A stretch of DNA of 64,000 nt from Hyphomicrobiales bacterium (GTDB lineage: Bacteria; Pseudomonadota; Alphaproteobacteria; Rhizobiales; Beijerinckiaceae): contig JAIXSM010000079.1 of assembly GCA_027484655.1 (NCBI GenBank), positions 62,001-126,000 of the forward strand, given 5' to 3'. The notes below the pieces were generated by a model, which ran no database searches, was not told the DNA's origin, and saw only the letters and a list, made by a program, of their open reading frames with translations. Position 1 is the stretch's first letter. Each line of letters starts with the position of its first letter. The position numbers were made by a program, and so were the translations under genes. Below are positions 52,401-59,729 of this stretch, in pieces.

Positions 52401-53123
52401 TGCGAGACGATCCGACAAATCCTGGATGGCGCGCTCCAGCTCGGCGATGGCCTCGCGCGGCGCCAGCCTGGCGATCCCGCGGGTGATGTCGGCGACCTCA
52501 TCGCGAAGCGCCTCGATTTCGATGGAGCTGGCCCCGCGCGCCGTCATGGTCTCATGGACTTCGGCGAGCATGCTGGCGAACTTTGCAAGCTCGCGCTTCA
52601 CCGCGGTCTGGTCCGGGTTGCTCGCCCGCCGTGTGGTCTTCGCCGGGCGCGGCGGGGGCTCCGCAGGCCCGCTGGCCTCGGCGATGTCGTCATAGGCGTC
52701 AGTGGGGCGTCGGGGCGCCGGGGCGCGGCGGCGCAGGGTCGCGTCGCGTGAGGCGGCGTCCTCGCGGTCACGGCGGCGAAGGCTCGCCTCCGGTTCGCGC
52801 TGGCGCAGGGCGCGGCCGCCGAAGCGCTCGGTATCCAGATCATTCACCGCCTGCGCCGTGCGGGACCAGAATCCGTCATCGTAGCTGGCCGGATGATGGC
52901 GGTCCTCGCTGCGGCCGATGCGGCCGAGGCGTTTTGCGACCGCATGGGCGCGCTCGTCCTCTCGCAGCGACTCGGCGCGCACGCCGATTTCCGCCGAGTA
53001 AAGCCGAAACGCTTCATCAAGCCAGTCGTGGAGTGAGAGCCCCGCACGGCGTGCAGCTTCCGCGGCTGCTTCCCGCAGCCCGAAGTCGTTGTCTCGTACG
53101 CTCCACGAAACCGCTCTGCTCAT
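49497..53123 (-). CDS. podJ: PodJ-like polar localisation factor
   Basis: A 1208-aa bitopic protein. The cytoplasmic N-terminus has a conserved 'GLREAAAEAARRAGLSLHDWLDEA' (in part) helix, then Arg-rich linker and a very long Ala/Glu/Arg coiled-coil region (about residues 170-760). A single membrane segment lies at about 867-889, followed by a Pro-rich periplasmic linker and four Sel1-type repeats (about 986-1151). This order matches PodJ, which recruits polar factors in Alphaproteobacteria. ATG at 53123 chosen; a TTG at 53192 would add 23 residues. A near-consensus CtrA site lies about 100 nt upstream. Confidence 0.88.
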   Translation of the reverse strand: MSRAVSWSVRDNDFGLREAAAEAARRAGLSLHDWLDEAFRLYSAEIGVRAESLREDERAHAVAKRLGRIGRSEDRHHPASYDDGFWSRTAQAVNDLDTERFGGRALRQREPEASLRRRDREDAASRDATLRRRAPAPRRPTDAYDDIAEASGPAEPPPRPAKTTRRASNPDQTAVKRELAKFASMLAEVHETMTARGASSIEIEALRDEVADITRGIARLAPREAIAELERAIQDLSDRLADARGEGLIDRFIGPVEAMVGDLKRTLLDAAPTGALEVIDERLGSIARAVQSLSEARLDHRTLAAILEQTAEIRSVLESAAQSSGHLALIEQSVHEFGERLSLIAQRGQDAAGLEAVCQAIEHIRADIARNHPGQAFSALDERLDELSKRVDETVSERDISRQFERMDERLDAMHRDLAERVPELGRIEATLSAVEAHLDSRLRTDLDTSRLGSAMEALAERLEQGIDVPEVRAAIEDLSHRLEQAVAESADPQVLAAMRTQLARLTTHLEAPARADDSAARLERMMEALAERLDGPISRRAAEQVQETVRLLAERFERAVREGASSASLAGLDHRLAELTERLETRPTFDPARIELMVEAIHERLAYSGSAADASMMERSLQDINAQIAELREAAHTSAEIAARKAAQEALAQVASATSQPRNEGLEQEIADLRELQQSADKRTSETLSAVHDALEKVADRLSLLESSGAVRRSAPPEPKPEQRAPDRSAEGGLAGYRPSVELNFGSSETTPPPVAPEPAPAPRAMAPAGSTAQRISVGDDNDFLLEPGAGKPSARQAASARLTADDPPAASAQANFIAAVRRAQQAGGAKLEDAQHGASSSKAAPDDASEAAGEAASPLRRVRQSLLMGVAVVAFIVVGWQFIRPFIPGPGASPQPPQRTSSVVAPERPSTPVDAPAQAADKTTDKTALRASEPIAAPSEPPAVEPARAPARLVEAKPPVDMTPVSSLPPATSNPPAATRDPVALASAGVAGAQFELGSRLADGRNGPRDFAKAADWFQKAASQNFAPAQYRLGVLFEKGSGVQRDLERARALYQAAAERGNIKAMHNLGSLLAEGVRGQPDYVNAARWFKLAAEHGVRDSQYNIAVLLARGLGIQQNLVQSHAWFAAAAAQGDADSVAKLKEVAARLDARQLAQARSIHQAFRPRPAERASNDTQEPEGGWATSQKPTTAPGPTASQRPQRISGM

Positions 53124-53223
53124 TGCGCGCCCGCTGGGGAAAACCCCGTCATCGAGAAACTCGGCACTGACGTCGAAGTTTGTTAACCTCAACGTCTCTC
53201 GGCGTACTCTCTGTCAAGCGTGG

Positions 53224-53238
53224 TAAATGTCAGGTTAA
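53224..53238. promoter_or_regulatory. Near-consensus CtrA-type site upstream of podJ
   Basis: TAAA-TGTCAGG-TTAA matches the CtrA consensus TTAA-N7-TTAA at 7 of 8 fixed positions. It is 101-115 nt upstream of the podJ start. CtrA is the cell-cycle master regulator of Alphaproteobacteria and polarity genes are common targets. A second GTTAAC lies at about 53182. Binding is inferred. Confidence 0.4.
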
Positions 53239-53301
53239 GTCGCAGCCGGCGATTTGCCCTCGCCTGGACACAATCTATTCGCCAAATTCGCAACTGAAGG
53301 T

Positions 53302-53330
53302 TGTGCCGCCTTCCGAATCGTCTTATAGTT
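53302..53330 (+). promoter_or_regulatory. Sigma-70-type promoter for MerR-family gene
   Basis: TTGTGC (53302-53307), a 17-nt spacer, and TATAGT (53325-53330), giving 4/6 and 5/6 matches to the consensus. It points toward the MerR-type gene with a leader of about 115 nt. The rest of the 331-bp podJ-merR gap shows nothing further that I can assign. Confidence 0.45.
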
Positions 53331-53454
53331 CCGCTTGTGTTCGGTCGGGCCCTTTCTTCGCTCGTATGACGAACGGAGCGCCCTTTCGTTTTGGGGCGCG
53401 ACGCAGGCCGCCTGACTGAAACGGATTTTTGTTTTCAGATGCAGGATTGATCTC

Positions 53455-53904
53455 ATGAATTATGAAACAGACGCCCCCGGGGCGGCGGACCTTTCTCGCG
53501 CCCAGAACGAAGCGATTGCTTTCTCTCAGGATTACTGGACCATCGGCGAGATGTCGAAGCGCTATGACGTGAGTTTGCGCACGTTGCGGTTCTACGAGGA
53601 TCGCGGCTTGATCTCGCCCCTTCGCCATGGCTCGACGCGCTTCTATGACGCGCGGTGCCGCCAGCGTCTGGAGCGGGTGCTGAAGGCCAAGAAGCTTGGC
53701 TTCACCCTGTCGCGCATCTATCGCCTGTTCCAGAAGAACGGCGCCGCCGACCTCGACATCGCCGAGACGTTGCCGCCCGCGGAGATCGCCGCGCAGATCA
53801 CCGCGCTTGAGCGCCAGAAGGCTGACCTCGACAAGGCGATCAACGATCTGCGGGCGGTGCATGAGCGCACCGTCATGGCCCAGCCGCTGGCCCGCGCGGG
53901 CTGA
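53455..53904 (+). CDS. MerR-family transcriptional regulator
   Basis: A 149-aa protein. An N-terminal extension of about 26 residues precedes the MerR winged HTH ('YWTIGEMSKRYDVSLRTLRF' in part, 'YEDRGLISPLRHGSTRFY') and a C-terminal dimerisation coiled coil. No Cys cluster for metal sensing and no effector domain, so the signal is unknown. Similar short MerR proteins sit near podJ or fatty-acid genes in Rhizobiales, but nothing local suggests a target. Confidence 0.9.
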   Translation: MNYETDAPGAADLSRAQNEAIAFSQDYWTIGEMSKRYDVSLRTLRFYEDRGLISPLRHGSTRFYDARCRQRLERVLKAKKLGFTLSRIYRLFQKNGAADLDIAETLPPAEIAAQITALERQKADLDKAINDLRAVHERTVMAQPLARAG

Positions 53905-53963
53905 GAATAAAGCGGCGCTTCCCGCGTTTTATGTATTCGGCGTGCGCCCACGGGCGCGCGCCT

Positions 53964-53978
53964 CGCCATCCAAACGCC
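53964..53978. repeat. 15-bp direct repeat, left copy
   Basis: CGCCATCCAAACGCC, identical to 55104-55118. The two copies bound a 1.1-kb segment that carries the transposase remnant, the structured leader and the Abi-like gene. They could be a target duplication, recombination points or chance survivors of the IS fragment. Confidence 0.6.
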
Positions 53979-54080
53979 TACGGCTCGTACAGCGGCCTCC
54001 GGCGTCTGCCCGCTCAGAACCGACCTGACGATCCGCTCCCGACCCAGCGGCGTCAAACGGGCGTTCTTGCGGATGCTCAT
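53964..54080 (-). pseudogene. IS481-type transposase N-terminal remnant
   Basis: The first ~35 codons from ATG 54080 read 'MSIRKNARLTPLGRERIVRS' and continue 'GQTPEAAVRAVG', the conserved start of IS481-family transposases (HTH region). After 'AVGV' the expected sequence is lost and replaced by unrelated codons exactly at the 15-bp repeat 53964-53978. The DDE catalytic domain is absent, so this is a broken element left by a deletion or recombination. Confidence 0.65.
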
Positions 54081-54138
54081 CCGATCTTTCCTCCGGACCT
54101 GAAGCTTCGCAACCTCAGCATCCCTCGGACGGATCGGA

Positions 54139-54173
54139 GGGACAACCTATGGAAAGATCACAGCTATTGTCCC
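54139..54173. repeat. 7-bp inverted repeat upstream of structured leader
   Basis: GGGACAA (54139-54145) and TTGTCCC (54167-54173) with a 21-nt spacer. It may be part of the insertion-sequence end or a control site for the RNA that follows. Confidence 0.4.
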
Positions 54174-54227
54174 AAAGCTGACATGGATATCTCCGGCGCG
54201 CGACGCCGGACTTATCAAACACCTTGT

Positions 54228-54261
54228 GAAACTGTAGTCTCGGTGAAACTGTAGTCTCGAA
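54228..54261. repeat. 17-nt perfect tandem repeat (two units)
   Basis: GTGAAACTGTAGTCTCG at 54228-54244 and 54245-54261 with no spacer and no mismatch. This is the repeat component of the putative leader RNA. It is AT-richer than the surroundings. Confidence 0.9.
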
Positions 54262-54268
54262 AAGATGA

Positions 54269-54295
54269 GGCCGGCGCCCGAAGGCCCGGCCTCTG
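54269..54295 (+). terminator. Strong GC hairpin before Abi gene, terminator-like
   Basis: 8-bp GAGGCCGG/CCGGCCTC stem capped by GCC-CGAA-GGC with one bulged C. No T-run follows. In type III loci such a hairpin lets part of the transcription continue into the toxin gene. Confidence 0.5.
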
Positions 54296-54376
54296 AAACT
54301 TGTCCGCAAGAAATTTACCTATCGGCAGTGATTACCCCTGCGGCGCACTTCGCAAGTATAAAGCTTGGGAACTGAA

Positions 54377-55048
54377 ATGCAATATGCATACTCGCTGATG
54401 CCTTCCGTTCGCGCGGCAATCGAAACAACTCTTTCGCCACAACGCCTCAGCAGGTATCTGCCAGCCGCAAATGGGGACGCGAGCCATGCGTTCCGATTGT
54501 ATCTATGGAACATCCGCCTTTGCGAGGCCTTTTACCTCCCGTGTCATTTCGGGGAAGTCGCAATACGCAACGGGCTGCACGAAGCCATGAAAGCCAAGTT
54601 TGGGCGGGAAGATTGGCATCTGGACCGAAAGTTTCTGCGCTTGCTTCCCGCGCGGCTGAGTTCGGAGTTGAGCAATGTCGTTCAGCGGGCGCAAGCGGAG
54701 CATGGCTCCAGCGCCAATGTTCATCACGTGATATCGGGACTATCGTTTGGTTTCTGGAATAACCTGCTCTCCAGTTCGTACCACCATTTGCTCTGGCACA
54801 CAGGTGTTCATGCCGCATTTCCGCTGGCGCCTGCGTCAGAGACCCGGCAGACGCTCCATACGCGCGTTCAACGGTTTCGAAATTGGCGGAACCGCATTTT
54901 TCATCACAACGCCATCTTCGACAAGCGACCGTCTGCGGAGCTTCAGAACATTGACGCTCTTGTGGGATGGCGCTGCCGAGAAACCCAGCTTTTGATGAGT
55001 AGCGAGTCCCTGGTCTCCCGCACCATCAACGCGCGTCCAAGGGTATGA
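54377..55048 (+). CDS. Abi-like protein with HEPN-type motif
   Basis: A 223-aa protein of the Abi (abortive infection) type: 'AFRLYLWNIRLCEAFYLPCHFGEVAIRNGLH' (parts; Glu60, Arg64-Asn65) at the N-terminus and the HEPN ribonuclease-type R-x4-H motif Arg171...His176 in 'NWRNRIFHHNA'. Such proteins are usually toxins that stop growth on phage infection. ATG at 54377 follows GGGA by 7 nt. Base composition is lower in GC than the neighbours, and it sits in a small island with an IS remnant, which suggests transfer. No protein antitoxin gene is adjacent. Confidence 0.8.
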   Translation: MQYAYSLMPSVRAAIETTLSPQRLSRYLPAANGDASHAFRLYLWNIRLCEAFYLPCHFGEVAIRNGLHEAMKAKFGREDWHLDRKFLRLLPARLSSELSNVVQRAQAEHGSSANVHHVISGLSFGFWNNLLSSSYHHLLWHTGVHAAFPLAPASETRQTLHTRVQRFRNWRNRIFHHNAIFDKRPSAELQNIDALVGWRCRETQLLMSSESLVSRTINARPRV

Positions 55049-55103
55049 CTTTCGAGGGGGACTCTGTTGGAGGCCTCGCCGCTTGACTCTGCCTGCCGGG
55101 CCG

Positions 55104-55118
55104 CGCCATCCAAACGCC
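55104..55118. repeat. 15-bp direct repeat, right copy
   Basis: CGCCATCCAAACGCC, identical to 53964-53978; it marks the right limit of the Abi island, 13 nt before the next gene's ATG and just upstream of its ribosome site. Confidence 0.6.
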
Positions 55119-55130
55119 GGGAGGGCCCTC

Positions 55131-55760
55131 ATGGCGCGTCAGGTCAGCTATTATTTTTCTCTGGTCAGCCCGTGGGCGTACCTTGGCCACGGGGAGCTTG
55201 GCCGCATTGCGGCCGCCCATGACGTGGCGCTCGATGTCCGCCCCGTGAACCTCATGGAGTTGTTCGGCGACACGGGCGGTTTGCCGCTGCCCAAGCGTCA
55301 CCCCCTGCGGCAGGCCTATCGCCTGGTGGAGATGCAGCGCTGGCGCGCGGCCCGCGACGTTCCCCTTGTCCTCAAGCCGAAGCACTGGCCGTTCGACTTT
55401 AAACTCGCGGATCGCGCCATGCTCGCTGCCGCCCGGCTGGCGCCGCAGGAGCAGACGCATGTGCTGATCGCGTTCGCCTTCCGCGCGATCTGGGTGGAGG
55501 AGCGCAATCTGGCGGATGTGGAGACCCTTGCCGAGGTGATCTCCGCCGCCGGGCTTGATCCCGAAACCGTGCTCGCACTGGCGCGCTCACCGGAGGTCGA
55601 GGTGGAGCACACGACGAATTTCGACCGGGCCAAGGCCGACGGCGTCTTCGGCTCGCCGTCCTACGTGCTCGACGGCGAGGTGTTCTGGGGGCAGGATCGA
55701 CTTGATATGCTTGAAAGCGCGCTCGCCTCAGGCCGGGCGCCGTTCACCGCGCCGGTCTGA
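55131..55760 (+). CDS. 2-hydroxychromene-2-carboxylate isomerase (GST-kappa/DsbA-like)
   Basis: A 209-aa thioredoxin-fold protein. The active-site Ser13 lies in 'YYFSLVSPWAYLG', and the C-terminal 'GVFGSPSYVLDGEVFWGQDRLDML' (parts) is diagnostic. Classical members isomerise an intermediate of naphthalene breakdown; many others have unknown substrates. GGGAGGG precedes the ATG. It is followed by an old-yellow-enzyme gene 24 nt downstream. Confidence 0.92.
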   Translation: MARQVSYYFSLVSPWAYLGHGELGRIAAAHDVALDVRPVNLMELFGDTGGLPLPKRHPLRQAYRLVEMQRWRAARDVPLVLKPKHWPFDFKLADRAMLAAARLAPQEQTHVLIAFAFRAIWVEERNLADVETLAEVISAAGLDPETVLALARSPEVEVEHTTNFDRAKADGVFGSPSYVLDGEVFWGQDRLDMLESALASGRAPFTAPV

Positions 55761-55784
55761 ACCGGGCGGCAAGGGGGGAAATTC

Positions 55785-56897
55785 ATGTCCGCATTGTTCA
55801 CGCCGGTCCGCATCGGGCCTGTCGAGGCCGCCAATCGCGTCGTCATCTCGCCCATGTGCATGTACGCCGCGGAGGAGGGGACTGCGAGCGACTTCCACAT
55901 CCAGCACGTGATGCGCTTCGCCATGTCCGGCGCAGGTCTGGCCGTGCTGGAGGCCACCGGCGTGACGCCCGAGGGGCGCATCTCGCCCGCTTGCCTTGGC
56001 TTGTGGTCGGATGAGAACGAGCGCGCGCTGGCCCGCGTCGTCTCCTCCGCCAAGCGCTGGGGCCTGCCAAACGCAAAGCTCGGCATCCAGCTTTGCCACG
56101 CCGGCCGCAAGGGCTCGACGCCCCTGCCGTGGGAGCGCGGCGGGCCGCTCACGCCGGAGAAAGGCGCGTGGACCACACTTGCGCCCTCCGCGATCCCCTT
56201 CGGCCCCAACGAGCCGGCGCCGCGCGAACTCACCGACGTTGAGATCCGCGACATCATCCGCGCCTTTGCGGAGTCGGCGAAACGTGCGGCGCGCGCCGGC
56301 TTCGACGTGATCGAGATGCACGCGGCCCATGGCTACCTGATCCACCAGTTTCACTCGCCGCTCTCCAACAAGCGCACCGACGACTGGGGCGGGGATGAGG
56401 AGCGGCGCCTGCGCTTTCCCCTCGCCGTGGCGGAGGCGATCCGCGCTGCGACGCCCGATCATGTGGCGCTGGGCGCCCGCATCACGGGCACGGACTTTGC
56501 CGAGGGCGGCCTCACCGTTGAGGACGGCGCGCGGCTCGCCCGCGAGCTGAAGGCGCGGGGCTTCCATTATGTCTGCGTCAGCTCGGGCAACATCGTCGCC
56601 GGAGGGCGGCCCGCCACGGGCCCCAACTTCAATCTGGAGCGCGCGGCGCAGGTGAAGCGAGAGTCGGGCATCGTCACCCGCACCGTCGGCTTCATCGCCG
56701 GGCCGCGGGCCGCCGAGGAGGCAGTCGCCTCCGGGGCAGTGGATCAGGTGGCGCTCGCCCGCGCCTTTCTCGACGATCCCAACTGGGCGATCCACGCCGC
56801 CGAAACGCTGGGCGCAAGCTGGGCCGTCTCGCGCCACTATGGCCGCGTGGGGCAGGGCGCCTGGCCCGGCGCGTCGGTCAGCCGCGCCTGGCCGTGA
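55785..56897 (+). CDS. NADH:flavin oxidoreductase, old yellow enzyme family (NamA/YqjM-like)
   Basis: A 370-aa FMN barrel that reduces activated C=C bonds using NAD(P)H. Seen: 'VISPMCMYAAEEG' (YqjM-type Cys near the flavin), 'GIQLCHAGRKGS', 'EMHAAHGYLIHQFHSPLSN' and 'GGDEERRLRFP'. The physiological substrate is unknown. It forms a short operon with the isomerase gene. Confidence 0.94.
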   Translation: MSALFTPVRIGPVEAANRVVISPMCMYAAEEGTASDFHIQHVMRFAMSGAGLAVLEATGVTPEGRISPACLGLWSDENERALARVVSSAKRWGLPNAKLGIQLCHAGRKGSTPLPWERGGPLTPEKGAWTTLAPSAIPFGPNEPAPRELTDVEIRDIIRAFAESAKRAARAGFDVIEMHAAHGYLIHQFHSPLSNKRTDDWGGDEERRLRFPLAVAEAIRAATPDHVALGARITGTDFAEGGLTVEDGARLARELKARGFHYVCVSSGNIVAGGRPATGPNFNLERAAQVKRESGIVTRTVGFIAGPRAAEEAVASGAVDQVALARAFLDDPNWAIHAAETLGASWAVSRHYGRVGQGAWPGASVSRAWP

Positions 56898-57193
56898 GAT
56901 TTCGAGGGCGCTGAAATCGCAGGGGTTTGGCGGCGTTTCTGTCCAGCTTGCGCCTCAAAGGGTCGGCGTGCGCTGATTTTCGGCGTGCGCCCGGCCCTCC
57001 GCTGGGGCTATGAATGGGGCGGCTATGGGGTCCCCTCTAAGACTGCATGGCCGGGCGGGGGCGGGAACCCAGGCAAAGGCCTGCCCCCGCCGCAGCCTTG
57101 ACCCCGGCCCGCGCAGCGCGGGCGCTTGACAGCCCCCCGCGCGCCGACGCCAATGCGCCCACGGCAAAGACAAGCACGGGGAAACGTAGGGAC
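56898..57193. other. Intergenic region with strong hairpin
   Basis: 296 bp without a gene. At 57054-57091 GGCGGGGGC and GCCCCCGCC pair around an inner AGGC-AAAG-GCCT hairpin, possibly a terminator of the oxidoreductase operon or a leader structure of the next gene. TTGACA at about 57125 has no clear -10. Nothing else seen. Confidence 0.5.
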
Positions 57194-58180
57194 ATGGCGC
57201 ACAAGCTCAAACTCACCCTCGCCTGCGGCGACTACGAGATCGTTCGCGCGCTGAAAGAAGGCGCTGTTGAGCCTGACGGCATCGAACTGACCATGGTGAC
57301 CTCGCCGGATTCGACAACCCGGCACTGGCGCTTCCTGCGCAACCGCGAGTTCGATCTGGCTGAGGTTTCGAGTTCCTCCTACATCATCGCCCGCGATCAG
57401 GGCATGCCGTTCGACGCCATTCCGGTGTTCCTGCATCGCCGGTTCCGGCACGGGTTCGCGTTCGTCAACACCGCGAAGGGCATCCGCGAGCCCAAGGATC
57501 TCATCGGCAAGAAGGTGGGCGTGAAGTCGTATCAGGTGACGGCGGTGCTGTGGCTGCGCGGCATTCTGGAGCAGGAGTACGGCGTCCCGCACAAGTCCAT
57601 CGACTGGTACGCGGAATACGACGAGGATGTGGAGTTCGATCCGCCGCCGGGGTTGAGGCTCACGCGCCTGCCCGACGACAAGACCTGCGAGGACTTGCTC
57701 GTCTCCGGCGAACTCGACGCTCTGCTGCACCCCGATCTCATCTGGCCGATCACCGAGAAGAACCCGGCGGTGGGGCGTCTGTGGCCCGACTACAAGGCCG
57801 AAGAGAAGCGCTATTTTGAGAAGACGCGCATCTTCCCGATCATGCACGTCATGGGCATCAAGCGCGAGATCGTCGAGAAGCATCCGTGGGCGCCCATCGA
57901 ACTCTACAAGGCGTTCGAGAAGGCGAAGTCCATCGCCATGAAGCGCATGGAGAATCCGCGCATCGCCCCCATCGTCTGGTATCGCGAGGCGTGGGAGGAG
58001 CAAGAAGAGCTGCTCGGCCCCGATCCGTGGGAATACGGCCTCTCGGACCTCAACCGGCACAATCTTGAGACGCTTGTCGGCTATTCCCACGACCACGGGC
58101 TCATCAAGCGCCGGCTGACGCTGGAGGAGTTGTTCCTCGACGTTGGTCAGGGGCGCAAGCGCGGCGGCGAGCGTATCTGA
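57194..58180 (+). CDS. 4,5-dihydroxyphthalate decarboxylase-like protein, second copy
   Basis: A 328-aa protein without signal peptide: 'LTLACGDYEIVRALKEGAVEP' (part) and 'FDLAEVSSSSYIIARDQG' match the phthalate-pathway decarboxylase family. It also has 'DLIGKKVGVKSYQVTAVLWL' (part) and 'FPIMHVMGIKREI', which align with the paralogue at 32237-33217. It precedes a TctC-like receptor gene by 59 nt, repeating the other locus. It may act on an aromatic or dicarboxylic acid; proof is lacking. Confidence 0.85.
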   Translation: MAHKLKLTLACGDYEIVRALKEGAVEPDGIELTMVTSPDSTTRHWRFLRNREFDLAEVSSSSYIIARDQGMPFDAIPVFLHRRFRHGFAFVNTAKGIREPKDLIGKKVGVKSYQVTAVLWLRGILEQEYGVPHKSIDWYAEYDEDVEFDPPPGLRLTRLPDDKTCEDLLVSGELDALLHPDLIWPITEKNPAVGRLWPDYKAEEKRYFEKTRIFPIMHVMGIKREIVEKHPWAPIELYKAFEKAKSIAMKRMENPRIAPIVWYREAWEEQEELLGPDPWEYGLSDLNRHNLETLVGYSHDHGLIKRRLTLEELFLDVGQGRKRGGERI

Positions 58181-58239
58181 GCGGTTTGACAAACTCCGAA
58201 CGCGCGCGATCATCGCGGAAGAAAAAGGAGGAGGGGAGC

Positions 58240-59253
58240 ATGAGGAAGGGAACACGCGCTCTGGCGTTCGCCGCGCTCGCGGCCGCCGCATTCGCAGCGC
58301 CCGCCGGCGCGCAGGAGAACCCGTTTGCGAGCGGCCGGCCGCTGACCGTGGTCATCGGCTTCGGTCCCGGCGGCGGCTACGACACGTGGGGCCGTACGGT
58401 TGGCCGCCACATGGGCCGCTTCCTGCCGGGCGCTCCGAACGTGGTGCCGCAGAACATGCCGGGCGGCGGCAGTTTCGTCGCGCTCAATCATCTTGCCGCC
58501 GTGGCGCCAAAGGACGGCACCGTGATCGGCATCGTGGCGCGCGATGCGCCGACGGGCCCGATCACCGGCGCCACGGGCGCGCGCTTCAACGCCCTTGAGA
58601 TGACGTGGATCGGCACGCCGACGACCGAGACGAACGTGTGCATCGCCAGCAACAGGGCGAAAGTGCGCACCGTGCAGGAGATGATGGCCACCGAGCTGAT
58701 CGTCGGCGACACGGGGGTCGGCACCGGCACCTACACCTATCCGAAGGCGCTCTCGCAGATCCTCGGCCTCAAGTTCAGGCTCGTGTCGGGCTTCCGCTCG
58801 TCCACCGACGTGATGCTCGCCATCGAGCGCGGCGAGGTGGACGGCATTTGCCAGAGCTTCGACAGCATCATGAACGATCGTCCCGACTGGATCGAGAAGG
58901 GCGTCGCGCGCGTGCTCTTCCACGCAGGCGCGGCGAACCCGTCGCTCAAGGGCGTGCCCGCGGTGCTCGATCTCGCCAAGACCGACGAGCAGCGCGCGCT
59001 CATCCGCTTCCTCTATGCGGGGCAGGCGATTGGCCGCCCGTTCGTGGCGCCGCCGGGCCTCGCGCCAGAGCGCGTGAAGATGCTGCGCGGCGCTTTCGAC
59101 GCGGCCATGGCCGATCCGCAGTTCCGCGAGGAAGCCAAGAAGCTGCGGCTTGATGTTGATCCGGTGAGCGGCGCGGATCTCGAAAAGACGATCCGCGACA
59201 TCTACGCGACGCCGAAGGCGATCGTGGACAAGGTCGGCGAGCTTATAAAGTAA
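58240..59253 (+). CDS. TctC-like (Bug family) exported receptor, second copy
   Basis: A 337-aa protein with a Sec signal ending 'AGAQE' and a divergent TctC fold: 'GFGPGGGYDTWGRTVGRHM', 'PQNMPGGGSFVALNHLAAVAP' (parts) and 'VSGFRSSTDVMLAIERGEVDG'. GGAGGAGGGGAG precedes the ATG. Paralogue of 33352-34389, with which it shares an extra residue pattern (NMPGGG, AIERGEV/AMESGEV) not seen in the canonical Bug protein at 15833. No permease genes adjacent. Confidence 0.9.
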   Translation: MRKGTRALAFAALAAAAFAAPAGAQENPFASGRPLTVVIGFGPGGGYDTWGRTVGRHMGRFLPGAPNVVPQNMPGGGSFVALNHLAAVAPKDGTVIGIVARDAPTGPITGATGARFNALEMTWIGTPTTETNVCIASNRAKVRTVQEMMATELIVGDTGVGTGTYTYPKALSQILGLKFRLVSGFRSSTDVMLAIERGEVDGICQSFDSIMNDRPDWIEKGVARVLFHAGAANPSLKGVPAVLDLAKTDEQRALIRFLYAGQAIGRPFVAPPGLAPERVKMLRGAFDAAMADPQFREEAKKLRLDVDPVSGADLEKTIRDIYATPKAIVDKVGELIK

Positions 59254-59729
59254 GGGACAGGCGGCGCGCGTCGCTTGTCGCGGTTCGCCTCTATGTCCCA
59301 CATTCCCCGGGCGGGCGCCATGCGCGCGGGGACGCGCGCGGTCCGGGGATGTGGCGCGCGGTCCGGGGTGAGAGGTCCAGAACCTCTCCGCAGCGTCATG
59401 GCCGGACTTGATCCGGCCACCCAACAGAGCAGCCGCTTTCGGGGATGTGGCGCATTTAATGAACCTTGCGCTTGTGGCCTGTCGTGGATGGCGGCCGTCG
59501 CCGCCATGACGCTGTGGGAGAATTGGCGCCTTTCTCCCCGTCATTCCGGCGAAGGCCGGAATCCGCGACAGGCCAAGGGCATCAGGCAAACGGGAATTTG
59601 CGCCACACTCCCCGCACCGGCGCCGTGCGCGCGGTCCCTCCATATTCTTGCGGTCCCTTTGCCCTTCCCGCGCCCTATCGTGTACCAAGGAGCGCCCGCA
59701 ACGAATCGAGAACAGTCGGACGCACGGCC
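59254..59729. repeat. Intergenic region with degenerate family A repeats
   Basis: 476 bp without a gene. Several pieces of family A appear between 59320 and 59600: GGGGACGCGCGCGGTCC, TGGCGCGCGGTCCGGGG, GCGTCATGGCCGGACTTGATCC and CGTCATTCCGGCGAAGGCCGGAATCCGCGA (in part). They are more diverged than the copies at 18-25 kb. No coding potential seen. Confidence 0.65.

Larger units (their letters stand above)
54190..54302 (+). ncRNA. Putative structured RNA (type III-like antitoxin) upstream of Abi gene
   Basis: Three features follow in order: a perfect hairpin TCCGGCG-CGCGA-CGCCGGA (54194-54212); a perfect 17-nt tandem repeat GTGAAACTGTAGTCTCG x2 (54228-54261), with a partial third TGAAACT at 54296-54302; and a strong hairpin GAGGCCGG...CCGGCCTC with an inner GCC-CGAA-GGC (54269-54295). 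No protein is encoded. Repeats plus a terminator-like hairpin directly before a HEPN/Abi toxin gene resemble type III toxin-antitoxin loci, and structured RNAs are reported upstream of some abiF-type genes. Expression and function are inference. Confidence 0.4.

Noticed and set aside
54194..54295. Tandem repeats before the Abi gene as CRISPR
   Set aside because: Only two contiguous 17-nt units with no spacers; better explained as part of a structured leader.
53905..55118. Prophage or integrative element
   Set aside because: Only one cargo gene and a broken transposase; no integrase, no tRNA target and no phage genes nearby.
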